Shown here piece after piece: positions 25,916-33,713 of a stretch of 64,000 nucleotides of DNA. Origin of the DNA: Oscillospiraceae bacterium (GTDB lineage Bacteria; Bacillota; Clostridia; Oscillospirales; Ruminococcaceae). Made by a program: the position numbers and the translations under genes. The notes under the pieces are model-generated. The model saw only the letters and a program-made list of their open reading frames with translations. It was not told the origin of the DNA and searched no databases. How positions within the stretch are numbered: the first letter of the stretch is position 1; each line of letters begins with the position of its first letter. The DNA lies in assembly GCA_024404915.1 (NCBI GenBank), contig JAKSPJ010000013.1, positions 1-64,000 on the forward strand, in the 5' to 3' direction.

Positions 25916-26646
25916 GGTAATCCCTTCTTTAAATGCAGAAGATATTCAGTGTTGCCGCTTCCGCCCTTAATGGGGGATTCACAGCTTTGCAGAGGTGAAA
26001 AACCATTGGATGCGGCAAAATCAGTTATCTGGCGAAGAATACGCTGCCGCACTTTTTCGTCACGCACTACGCCATGTTTATTCAGTGCCTGTTTTCCGGC
26101 TTCAAACTGCGGCTTTACCAGCAGAACAGCCTGTGCATCATCCGCCAGGAGCTTTGCCAGGTGGGGAATGATTTGTGTCAGGGAAATAAAGGACACATCA
26201 CAGGCGGCAAATTCGGCAGGAAGTCCCGGTGTTTCCAGGGTTAGTGTACGGAAATCCGTTCCCTCCATCGCAATGACACGGGGGTCATTCTTCAGTTCTG
26301 CCGCAAGCTGGTCATGGCCTACATCCACCGCCAGCACAGAAGCCGCATGATTCTGCAGCATGCAGTCTGTGAATCCGCCGGTGGAAGCGCCGATATCCAG
26401 ACAGTGCAGTCCTTTTACGGCAATCCTGAATTCCGATAAGGCAAAGGCAAGCTTATATCCGCCTCTGCCAACAAATGGCAGTGCCTCTGTGACACACAGC
26501 TCATCTGTTTCCTGAACCTGTTGAGAGGCTTTCAGGCAGATAATGCCGTTTACGGTGACATGGCCGTCTGCAATAGAGGTCTGCGCACGGTTTCGTGTGG
26601 AGCAAAGTCCACGGGCTGTCAGCGCAGCATCAAGTCTCATTGACAT
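25912..26646 (-). CDS. TlyA-family rRNA 2'-O-methyltransferase
   Basis: A 244-residue protein with an N-terminal S4 RNA-binding domain (MRLDAALTARGLCSTRNRAQ) and an FtsJ-like methyltransferase domain with the SAM site CLDIGASTGGFTDC (near residue 80) and AVDVGHDQLA. TlyA members methylate 2'-O of cytidines in rRNA, and in mycobacteria this affects capreomycin sensitivity; the activity here is inferred. ATG 26646 is preferred because GGAG lies 8 bases upstream; ATG 26640 is possible. The start overlaps the end of dxs by 17 bases. Confidence 0.93.
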   Translation of the reverse strand: MSMRLDAALTARGLCSTRNRAQTSIADGHVTVNGIICLKASQQVQETDELCVTEALPFVGRGGYKLAFALSEFRIAVKGLHCLDIGASTGGFTDCMLQNHAASVLAVDVGHDQLAAELKNDPRVIAMEGTDFRTLTLETPGLPAEFAACDVSFISLTQIIPHLAKLLADDAQAVLLVKPQFEAGKQALNKHGVVRDEKVRQRILRQITDFAASNGFSPLQSCESPIKGGSGNTEYLLHLKKGLP

Positions 26647-28540
26647 GTTTCATCTCCAAAACTGCTTGCATAATATGATTTTCGGAAAGGCCTGCTTTTT
26701 CGAGGCACTGTGACACGTTGCCCTGCTGGATGAATCCCTCTGCGGCAAGACAGCGGTACTGTCCCTTCCAGCCCTGTTCCATCAGCTTCATCGCAAATTT
26801 TTCTCCGATGCCGCCGTATCGGAAGCCTTCTTCCACAAAACAGATATTTCGGTATGAAAGTGCTTTTTCCAATGCCTCCTGTGGAATAGGGAAGATTTTT
26901 GTCAGCTTCAGAACGCCGATATTAGTATCCAGCTGTTTCTGCACATTGCAAACAGCATCTGTAATGCGGCCATAGGTGACCAGAAGGGTGTCTTCACCAT
27001 CCAGTATACTCCAGGCTGCGTTTTCCGTCAGCTGAGGAGAACTGTTTTCTTTTCCTCTTGGGTAACGAATCGCAGCCATGCCCTTTTCTTCATACAATCC
27101 CTGTTCCAGGCACCACTGCAATTCGGAATAGGTGGCAGGGGAATAAACAGCGCATCCGGGAATGGAGGTCAGCATAGGTACATCGTAAAGTCCCTGATGC
27201 GTTTCTCCATCTTCGCCCACAATGCCGGCACGGTCAACGCCCAGAATTATGTGATAGCCTGCTATGGCTGTATCGTGAATCATCTGGTCAAAGGCACGCT
27301 GTAAGAATGTGGAATACACAGCAAAAACCGGGGTCTTTCCCATGGAAGCAAGGGCGGCGCAGAATGTCACCGCATGCTGTTCTGCGATACCCACATCATA
27401 AAAACGATCCGAATGGGCAGATGCAAAATGCTGCAGGCCTGTGCCGTATTTCATTGCAGCCGTCACCGCCACAATAGAATTGTCTGTGCTGGCATGCTCT
27501 GCCAGTGCCTTTCCAAAGACGGTGGAGAAGCACTCATCAATAGAAACTTCCGGGTTCTTCGCATCCAGGTCAATGGGGTCAATATCGCAGTGTTCCTCTT
27601 TATGAGGTGCCACACCATGGTATTCTCCCGGATTCTTCTCTGCCGGGGCATAGCCCTTACCCTTAACAGTCCTGACGTGAACCAGCACAGGACGGCGATA
27701 ACTCTTTGCAACGGTCAGCACTTCATCCAGTTCTTCCACATTATGCCCATCTACCGGTCCGAGGTATACAAAGCCCAGATTGTCAAAAATAGTCGTAGGA
27801 ACGATGTTGTTGCGCAGGGTATCCTTGGTGTTCTTTAATGCGGTTACCAGACGGTCACCGATGGCAGGGGCACGCTCTATGACACTTTCCACCTTCCATT
27901 TTGTACGGACATAATTTGTGCTGCTGCGGATTTTGGAAAGATATTTTGCGATAGCGCCCACATTTTTTGATATGGCCTGGGTATTGTCATTCAGTATCAC
28001 TATCAGATTGGATTTTGATTTTCCCGCATTATTCAGACCTTCATAAACCATGCCGCCTGTCATGGCGCCATCTCCCACAACTGCGACAGCATAATGATTC
28101 TGATCTCCGGACAGCCGCATAGCTTCCACCATACCGAAGGCAGCAGAAATTGCGGTGCTGCTGTGGCCTGTGATAAAGGTATCGTGGGGAGATTCCGATG
28201 GCTTAGGAAAACCGGACATTCCGGTATTGGAACGAATGGTCGGCAGCTGATCAAGTCTGCCGGTGAGTATTTTGTGTACATATGCCTGGTGTCCCACATC
28301 CCAGACGATGCGGTCAGCAGGGGAGTCAAAATTACGATGCAGTGCCAGCGTCAGTTCCACGACACCAAGATTGGATGCCAGATGTCCGCCGGTCTGCAAA
28401 ATTGTATCGATCAGTATTTTCCGCAGTTCTTCGCAGAGACTGCGGCACTCAGGGATACTCAGACGGCGCAAATCCTGAGGCAGCTGCATGTTCTGTAATG
28501 CAGTCAGCTTTGGCGCATTGTTTGGGTGTTCGGTATTCAT
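26630..28540 (-). CDS. dxs: 1-deoxy-D-xylulose-5-phosphate synthase
   Basis: A thiamine-diphosphate enzyme that condenses pyruvate and glyceraldehyde-3-phosphate, the first step of the MEP isoprenoid pathway. The 636-residue length is normal. Seen in order: WDVGHQAYVHKILTGR, VVGDGAMTGGMVYEGLNNAG (ThDP and Mg site), VHVRTVKGKGYAPAE, and the transketolase C-terminal region with YDVGIAEQHAVTFCAALA (catalytic Glu) and GEDGETHQGLYD. GGAGG lies before ATG. It sits between xseB and tlyA, as in many Clostridia. Confidence 0.97.
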   Translation of the reverse strand: MNTEHPNNAPKLTALQNMQLPQDLRRLSIPECRSLCEELRKILIDTILQTGGHLASNLGVVELTLALHRNFDSPADRIVWDVGHQAYVHKILTGRLDQLPTIRSNTGMSGFPKPSESPHDTFITGHSSTAISAAFGMVEAMRLSGDQNHYAVAVVGDGAMTGGMVYEGLNNAGKSKSNLIVILNDNTQAISKNVGAIAKYLSKIRSSTNYVRTKWKVESVIERAPAIGDRLVTALKNTKDTLRNNIVPTTIFDNLGFVYLGPVDGHNVEELDEVLTVAKSYRRPVLVHVRTVKGKGYAPAEKNPGEYHGVAPHKEEHCDIDPIDLDAKNPEVSIDECFSTVFGKALAEHASTDNSIVAVTAAMKYGTGLQHFASAHSDRFYDVGIAEQHAVTFCAALASMGKTPVFAVYSTFLQRAFDQMIHDTAIAGYHIILGVDRAGIVGEDGETHQGLYDVPMLTSIPGCAVYSPATYSELQWCLEQGLYEEKGMAAIRYPRGKENSSPQLTENAAWSILDGEDTLLVTYGRITDAVCNVQKQLDTNIGVLKLTKIFPIPQEALEKALSYRNICFVEEGFRYGGIGEKFAMKLMEQGWKGQYRCLAAEGFIQQGNVSQCLEKAGLSENHIMQAVLEMKHVNET

Positions 28541-28563
28541 TATGTCCTCCGTGCAGCGATGAA

Positions 28564-28764
28564 TTAGGATTGTTCAGCTGTATCGGCAGCATTAGGGATG
28601 AATTCTGAAATGCGGAAGGATGCCTGATCCAGTTCCTTTTTGCACTCGGCGGCAATGGCTGCTCCTTCGCTGTAAAGCCTGACTGCCTCTTCCAGTGAAA
28701 GGCCGCCTTGTTCCAGCTTCTCTGTAATTTCAGAAAGCTTTTTCATTCCCTCTTCAAATTTCAT
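28564..28764 (-). CDS. xseB: Exodeoxyribonuclease VII small subunit
   Basis: A 66-residue helical protein with the family pattern FEEGMKKLSEITEKLEQG followed by LSLEEAVRLYSEG. Together with XseA it forms exonuclease VII, which trims single-stranded DNA. Its start overlaps the xseA stop by 4 bases, and dxs starts 23 bases later. Confidence 0.95.
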   Translation of the reverse strand: MKFEEGMKKLSEITEKLEQGGLSLEEAVRLYSEGAAIAAECKKELDQASFRISEFIPNAADTAEQS

Positions 28765-29966
28765 TTGGAATCTCCTTTATGTATTTCAGAAACAGCAGCA
28801 GTGAAACTGCCGTCTGCCAGTGTAATCTGTACCTGGTCGCCAACCTGAATATCCTCTGTACAGCATATCAGATTCTGGTTCTGATGAACAAGAGCGTATC
28901 CGCGCTGAAGAATGGCAACGGGACTGACTGATTCCAGACGATTGGTCAGCAGGAGCCACTCCTGTTTCTTTTCATCCATGACTTTCTGTGCGGTCATTTT
29001 CAGGGCAGTGCAGGCAGCTGCAAACTGTTCTTTCCGCAGTCTGACCATATGCGCAGGGGAATACTGCTGCAGACGATGCTGCATATTCTGAAAAGCAAAT
29101 TGTTTTTCATTGTAAAAATGTGTGAAAGTGCGTGCTAAACGTGCAGATGCACCTTCTATCTGGGATGCAAGCATACGGCAGTCCGGAACGGCAAGTTCTG
29201 CAGCGGCTGAAGGGGTTGGTGCCCGAAGGTCTGCCACTTCATCCGCAATGCAGTGGTCCGTTTCGTGTCCCACAGCACTAATAACAGGCACTGGGGAGCA
29301 GAATACTGCTTGGGCAACTTCTTCTGACTGAAAGGCGGATAAATCCTCATTGGAGCCGCCACCCCGTCCCATCAGAATCACGTCGCAGCCGTTCTGACCT
29401 GCGTAGTGCAGTGCTTCTGCAATAGAAGCAGGGGCGTTTTCACCCTGTACCAATGCAGGAAACAGACAGACTTCAGCAATAGGGTAGCGTCTGCTGAGAA
29501 CATTGATCATATCCTGTAAAGCGGCACCGCTTCTGGATGTGACGATACCGATTTTATTTGGAAACGGTGGAATCGGCCGCTTCCTCTCCGCAGAAAAATA
29601 TCCAAGTTTCGCAAGCTTTTCACGTCTTTGCTGTAAGGCAAGTGCCTGTGCACCGATGCCTTCCGGCTGCATATCAAAAGCATTAATCTGGAAAGTGCCG
29701 TCCCGTTCATATAATGTGACAGAACCCTGTAAAATGACATGCATGCCGTCCTTTGGCTGGAAGCGCAGTCTGGATGCGCTGGACTGAAACATAACAGCCC
29801 GCACAGAGGCCTCTTCATCCCGTATGCTGAAATAGCAGTGACCGGAGCGAAAATTGCGGTTGAAGTTTGCGATTTCGCCCCGGATAAAAATGGTGCGGAG
29901 ATGAGAATCTTCCCGAAGGATAGAGGCAGCATATCGATTCAGCTGACTAACGGTTAGAATGGACAT
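28761..29966 (-). CDS. xseA: Exodeoxyribonuclease VII large subunit
   Basis: The catalytic subunit of exonuclease VII, 401 residues. The N-terminal OB fold (about 1-100) contains LTVSQLNRYAASILRED and RGEIANFNRNFRSGHCYFS; the catalytic domain contains GIVTSRSGAALQD, LMGRGGGSNEDLSAFQSEE and SAVGHETDHCIADEVADLRA, all diagnostic. A coiled-coil region follows. It overlaps the Kae1-like gene by 13 bases and xseB by 4 bases. Confidence 0.97.
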   Translation of the reverse strand: MSILTVSQLNRYAASILREDSHLRTIFIRGEIANFNRNFRSGHCYFSIRDEEASVRAVMFQSSASRLRFQPKDGMHVILQGSVTLYERDGTFQINAFDMQPEGIGAQALALQQRREKLAKLGYFSAERKRPIPPFPNKIGIVTSRSGAALQDMINVLSRRYPIAEVCLFPALVQGENAPASIAEALHYAGQNGCDVILMGRGGGSNEDLSAFQSEEVAQAVFCSPVPVISAVGHETDHCIADEVADLRAPTPSAAAELAVPDCRMLASQIEGASARLARTFTHFYNEKQFAFQNMQHRLQQYSPAHMVRLRKEQFAAACTALKMTAQKVMDEKKQEWLLLTNRLESVSPVAILQRGYALVHQNQNLICCTEDIQVGDQVQITLADGSFTAAVSEIHKGDSK

Positions 29967-30916
29967 TGATTTTCTTCCCTTCGTGCCCCGTAAATTGCAA
30001 TGCCGGCGGCATTGTCGCAGGAAAAGGCAGGTTCAGCAAATGCTGTTTTCAGCGGCAGTTTTTTTAGCTGATTTTGAATCAGAATATCAGACATCACGCC
30101 CCCTGCATATAAAACAGGGATATTGCCGTGCTTTTTTTCAGCGGCAATGGTCATCGCCTTGATGACAGCCGCAATGGAATAAAGGCAATATGCCGCAATA
30201 TCAGCCGGCGGAACCTGTTTATTTACCATGGCTTCACACTGATTCTGCAGCCCGGAAAGAGAACAGTATCCGTTTTTCAGTTTCACCTGCATATGGGCTT
30301 CAGAATTGCTTTGCATTGCAAGCTGTTCCAGCTGAGGACCGCAGGGAAAACACAGGCCCAGCATAAGACCTACACGGTCAATGGCCTGGCCTGCCTTGAG
30401 ATCCATGGATTCCGATTCCGGTTCAATGCGGAGAATGTGTTCTTTGTCGGGGAAACATTTGACGCAATCAGTGGTTCCTCCGCTGACATGAAATGCCAGA
30501 AAGGGCTGATCGGGATTGTCCAGCCAATGAAGGCAGTCTGCCGAATAGAGTGCGGCAAGAATATGCCCCGTCTGGTGAGAAGTCTTGTGCAGCGGAACAC
30601 CCAGAGAAGCTGCCAGGACACGGGCAGCTCCCAGTCCTGCCAGAAAGCAGGGCATATAGGAGCCCTCTGTATTCCGTGGAGAAACAGATACGGAAACTGC
30701 ATCCGGTGCAATTACACCTCCGGCATCCTCGGCAAGCTGTTCCATCAGTTCCGGCAGCTGTCGGGTATGATGAAATACAGCATCACTCTGACGGATGCCA
30801 ACATGTCCTTCCGGAACGGGAAGCAGACGCTTTCGCTGAAGCATCTGTCGGGTCTCCGTATCATACAAAGCGCAGGAGGTGGTATAGTTGCTGGTATCTA
30901 TTCCCAGATATTTCAT
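29954..30916 (-). CDS. Kae1/TsaD-like domain protein (paralogue)
   Basis: A 320-residue protein of the ASKHA/Kae1 superfamily. It keeps the start YLGIDTSNYTTSCALYD, an H-x-x-x-H metal motif in SHQTGHILAALYS, the FHVSGGTTDC phosphate loop, and the C-terminal CDNAAGIAIYGARR with the metal-binding Asp. It is distinct from the true TsaD (longer, different motif HMEGH) and belongs to the clostridial Kae1-like group found in the nusB-xseA neighbourhood. Its role is unknown; tRNA t6A synthesis is carried out by TsaD elsewhere, so a related carbamoyl-transfer or regulatory role is only a guess. It overlaps nusB by 4 bases. Confidence 0.85.
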   Translation of the reverse strand: MKYLGIDTSNYTTSCALYDTETRQMLQRKRLLPVPEGHVGIRQSDAVFHHTRQLPELMEQLAEDAGGVIAPDAVSVSVSPRNTEGSYMPCFLAGLGAARVLAASLGVPLHKTSHQTGHILAALYSADCLHWLDNPDQPFLAFHVSGGTTDCVKCFPDKEHILRIEPESESMDLKAGQAIDRVGLMLGLCFPCGPQLEQLAMQSNSEAHMQVKLKNGYCSLSGLQNQCEAMVNKQVPPADIAAYCLYSIAAVIKAMTIAAEKKHGNIPVLYAGGVMSDILIQNQLKKLPLKTAFAEPAFSCDNAAGIAIYGARREENQCPF

Positions 30917-31335
30917 TGTTCTGCCTGCTGTTCCGTGTTCTGATCACGGACGAAGTTTCCGAGAAGACCATTGATAAACTGTACATCCTCCTGATAATAG
31001 GAGTACTCCTGCATCAGGTTGACAGCTTCTGAAACCGCAGCATTGGCAGGTGTTTTATCATCATACAAAATCTCGAACATAGCCAGACGGAGAATGGAAA
31101 GTTCCAGCTTCGGGATACGGCTGAGTGCTCTCTTGGGACTGTATTTCTGAATATAGCCATCCAGCTTTTCCATATGCAGCAGAGTGCCGTCCACCAGGGC
31201 ACGGACATCCTCATTTACAATTATTTCGTCGATTTCCTCAGCAAGTGCATAGAGTGCAATCATCGGGTCATCTCGCAGGCTGCTTTCATACAGCAGCTTC
31301 ATTGCACTATCACGAATTTCATGTCTTGTACTCAT
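30913..31335 (-). CDS. nusB: Transcription antitermination factor NusB
   Basis: A 140-residue helical RNA-binding protein that, with NusE (S10), antiterminates rRNA transcription. It begins STRHEIRDSAMKLLYES and contains LSRIPKLELSILRLAMFEIL and TPANAAVSEAVNLMQEYS, the conserved NusB regions. It is slightly short at the C-terminus but complete. It follows the Asp23 gene by 15 bases and overlaps the Kae1-like gene by 4. Confidence 0.95.
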   Translation of the reverse strand: MSTRHEIRDSAMKLLYESSLRDDPMIALYALAEEIDEIIVNEDVRALVDGTLLHMEKLDGYIQKYSPKRALSRIPKLELSILRLAMFEILYDDKTPANAAVSEAVNLMQEYSYYQEDVQFINGLLGNFVRDQNTEQQAEQ

Positions 31336-31350
31336 ATTTATCCTTTCTGC

Positions 31351-31695
31351 TTACTCAGTATCAATGGAAATACCGGCGGCAACTACATGTACTTTAGAGA
31401 TAATGATACCTGTCATATTCTGGACATTTTCTTTCACATTTGCCTGTACCTGCTCTGCCACAGCTGTAAGGCGATGACCGATATGGAGAATCAGGCGGAT
31501 GGTGATTTCAACGGTGTCATTCGAAGCCGCAATGCTGATGGGATTAGATGCCGGAAGCAGGGAAGGTCCGCTTTGTGCGAGGGATACAACCCCCGGGACT
31601 TCCAGTGCGGCAACACCGGCAATGGAACGAATGACATTTTCTGAAATTTTCACTTCGCCTTTTAGTACAGTTTTCTGGGAATACGGATTACTCAT
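31351..31695 (-). CDS. Asp23/Gls24 family envelope stress protein
   Basis: A 114-residue Asp23/Gls24-family protein with ENVIRSIAGVAALEVPGVVSL near its start and the two-fold alpha/beta pattern of the family. Relatives are cytoplasmic proteins linked to alkaline or envelope stress and anchored to the membrane through partners. It is the first gene of the nusB-recN operon, as commonly seen in Clostridia (YqhY position in Bacillus). GGAGG precedes the ATG. Confidence 0.93.
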   Translation of the reverse strand: MSNPYSQKTVLKGEVKISENVIRSIAGVAALEVPGVVSLAQSGPSLLPASNPISIAASNDTVEITIRLILHIGHRLTAVAEQVQANVKENVQNMTGIIISKVHVVAAGISIDTE

Positions 31696-31803
31696 ATTTC
31701 ATTCCTCCTCTGTTATTGCATGAAATGCAAATCCCTTCAGTGCAGTGCGTCCCCATAAACAGGCAGAGCGCTGTCTGAATACACATATACATATATACAT
31801 AAT

Positions 31804-31832
31804 ATTATACCAGATTTTTCCTATATATGCAA
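31804..31832 (-). promoter_or_regulatory. Sigma-A promoter of the Asp23-recN operon
   Basis: Minus strand TTGCAT (31832-31827) and TATAAT (31809-31804) with a 17-base spacer, about 110 bases before the Asp23 start. Confidence 0.8.
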
Positions 31833-32128
31833 CCTTTTTTTTGAAAAAACAGAGTCATAACGGAAAATAATCCCATATGTGTATGGAACGTGCCGCTGCG
31901 GGAAAGCATACACGCAGTAATAAAGCTGAAGAACGCTGAAGAAAAACATGAAAATACGATGATTCAGTTTATGAAAGAAAATGGCTTGCATTCGCACAGC
32001 AGCCTGCCTTGATATGCTGAATTATCATAGGAAAACATGTGGCTTTTCGATATTTCACGGGTGAAACGAGGACATCAGTATTTTTGGTGCAGAAACAGAA
32101 ATGCACAAAGAAAAAATGGTGAAATGCC

Positions 32129-32157
32129 TTGAAACTTTTGAAAGGATATGGTATAAT
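32129..32157 (+). promoter_or_regulatory. Sigma-A promoter of the MBOAT operon
   Basis: TTGAAA (32129-32134) and TATAAT (32152-32157) with a 17-base spacer. The leader of about 105 bases has a hairpin at 32176-32195 and a GC-rich imperfect hairpin around 32208-32240. Confidence 0.8.
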
Positions 32158-32270
32158 AATAAAGTATAGATTTACGGGGATGCAGCAGCATCTCCAGAAA
32201 AAAACAGTCGGCGCCGGCACTGTACGCAGAGCGGCAGCCGATAGAAAGAACAAAAGCAGGAGCGATAGAA

Positions 32271-33680
32271 ATGGTATTTTCCAGTCTGATATTCTTATAT
32301 CTCTTTCTGCCCGTATGTTTGTTATGCTACGGGCTTTCTCCGTCTCTTCCGGTGAAAAATGCCGTGCTGATGCTGTTTTCCCTGGCGTTTTATGCATGGG
32401 GTGAGCCAACCTATATCATTTTGCTGCTGATCAGCGTGCTGATGAATTACCTGTTTGGTCTGGGAATCGGCAAGTGTCAGCAGACAAAAAAAGCAGGGCT
32501 GTCCAAGGTAATCATGATTATCAGCATGATATTCAATCTGGGATTGCTGGGCGTATTTAAATACAGCGGATTTATCGTGGAGAACCTGAATCTGATTCCG
32601 GGTGTTTCCCTGCCGATACCGCATTTAACCCTTCCCATTGGCATCAGTTTTTATACTTTCCAGATTTTGTCCTATATTATTGATTTGTACTGGGAGGAAA
32701 TTGACGTACAGCGCAACCCTTTCCATCTGCTGCTTTATATCTCCATGTTCCCGCAGCTTATTGCAGGACCGATTGTGCGGTATTCTTCCATTGCGGATGA
32801 AATCAAAAACCGTAAGATTACAATTGTGGACATCAGCGAGGGCCTGACACGTCTTATGATGGGTCTTGGCAAAAAGGTGATTCTGGCAAATCATCTTTCT
32901 ACAATTGTGGATGACTTTTTCGGGGAAAATATCCAGCTTTCGGTGGCAGGCACCTGGTATGCAGTGATTGTCTACGCCATGCAGATTTACTTTGATTTCT
33001 CAGGCTATTCTGATATGGCCATTGGCATGGGCAGAATGTTCGGTTTTCATTTTGATGAAAACTTCCGACATCCCTTCCTGTGTAAGGATATCTCCGAATT
33101 CTGGCAGAGATGGCATATTTCACTGGGAACATTTTTCCGTGATTATGTGCTTTATATTCCGATTTTCGGCAAGCGCAGAAAGTACGGCGGCCTGTTTCTG
33201 GTATGGTTCTGTACCGGTCTGTGGCATGGCGCAAGCTGGAACTATATCATCTGGGGCCTCTATTTCGGAACCTTTATTCTGATTGAACAGCTGATCGGCA
33301 AAAAGCGCATCAAGAAAATTCCCCTTGTTCTGCGGCATGTCTATAACAAGATTGTCATTATAGTGGGCTTTGGCATTTTCTATTTTGAGGATATCGGCAG
33401 ACTGGGCAGTTTCTTCAGAAATCTTGTTGGTCTGAACGGAAATGCACTGTATGACAATGTAACAGAATTGTCCGTGCGGAACAATCTGTTTCTGCTGATT
33501 GCGGCATTTGCCTGCTGCTTCCCCCTGTATGAGGGTGTGAAAATGCTTCGGAATCGTCATGCATCTCTTGTGAAGGTTACAAATGTTTTGCAGGCAGTCT
33601 GGAATGCAGCTTTGTTGGTGGTCAGCAGTATTCTGCTTGTGGATGCCACCAATAATCCTTTCCTTTATTTTCGGTTTTAA
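32271..33680 (+). CDS. MBOAT family O-acyltransferase (AlgI/DltB/PatA-like)
   Basis: A 469-residue membrane protein with about eleven hydrophobic segments. It has the AlgI-type order: FSLAFYAWGEPTYI near the start, LPIGISFYTFQILSYIID, FPQLIAGPIVRYSSI, YFDFSGYSDMAIGMGRMFG, FWQRWHISLGTFFRDYVLY and the catalytic-histidine block TGLWHGASWNYIIWG (H319). Such proteins carry an acyl group across the membrane onto an exported polymer. The gene is followed by a DHHW protein and an acyl carrier protein, which suggests that the acyl donor is a thioester on that carrier, as DltC supplies DltB. Product identity of the acyl group and polymer is unknown. AGGAG site upstream. Confidence 0.93.
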   Translation: MVFSSLIFLYLFLPVCLLCYGLSPSLPVKNAVLMLFSLAFYAWGEPTYIILLLISVLMNYLFGLGIGKCQQTKKAGLSKVIMIISMIFNLGLLGVFKYSGFIVENLNLIPGVSLPIPHLTLPIGISFYTFQILSYIIDLYWEEIDVQRNPFHLLLYISMFPQLIAGPIVRYSSIADEIKNRKITIVDISEGLTRLMMGLGKKVILANHLSTIVDDFFGENIQLSVAGTWYAVIVYAMQIYFDFSGYSDMAIGMGRMFGFHFDENFRHPFLCKDISEFWQRWHISLGTFFRDYVLYIPIFGKRRKYGGLFLVWFCTGLWHGASWNYIIWGLYFGTFILIEQLIGKKRIKKIPLVLRHVYNKIVIIVGFGIFYFEDIGRLGSFFRNLVGLNGNALYDNVTELSVRNNLFLLIAAFACCFPLYEGVKMLRNRHASLVKVTNVLQAVWNAALLVVSSILLVDATNNPFLYFRF

Positions 33681-33713
33681 GATTGATTATGAACAAAGAA
33701 AGGAGTTTCTGAA

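Larger units (their letters stand above)
31696..32270. other. Intergenic region between the divergent Asp23 and MBOAT operons
   Basis: A 575-base interval with a minus-strand promoter (31804-31832), a plus-strand promoter (32129-32157) and about 290 bases between them in which I recognise no gene. The Asp23 leader contains a near-perfect palindrome CAGACAGCGCTCTGCCTG (minus strand, 31759-31776 region). The MBOAT leader contains a hairpin GGGGATGC / GCATCTCC (32176-32195). Confidence 0.6.
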
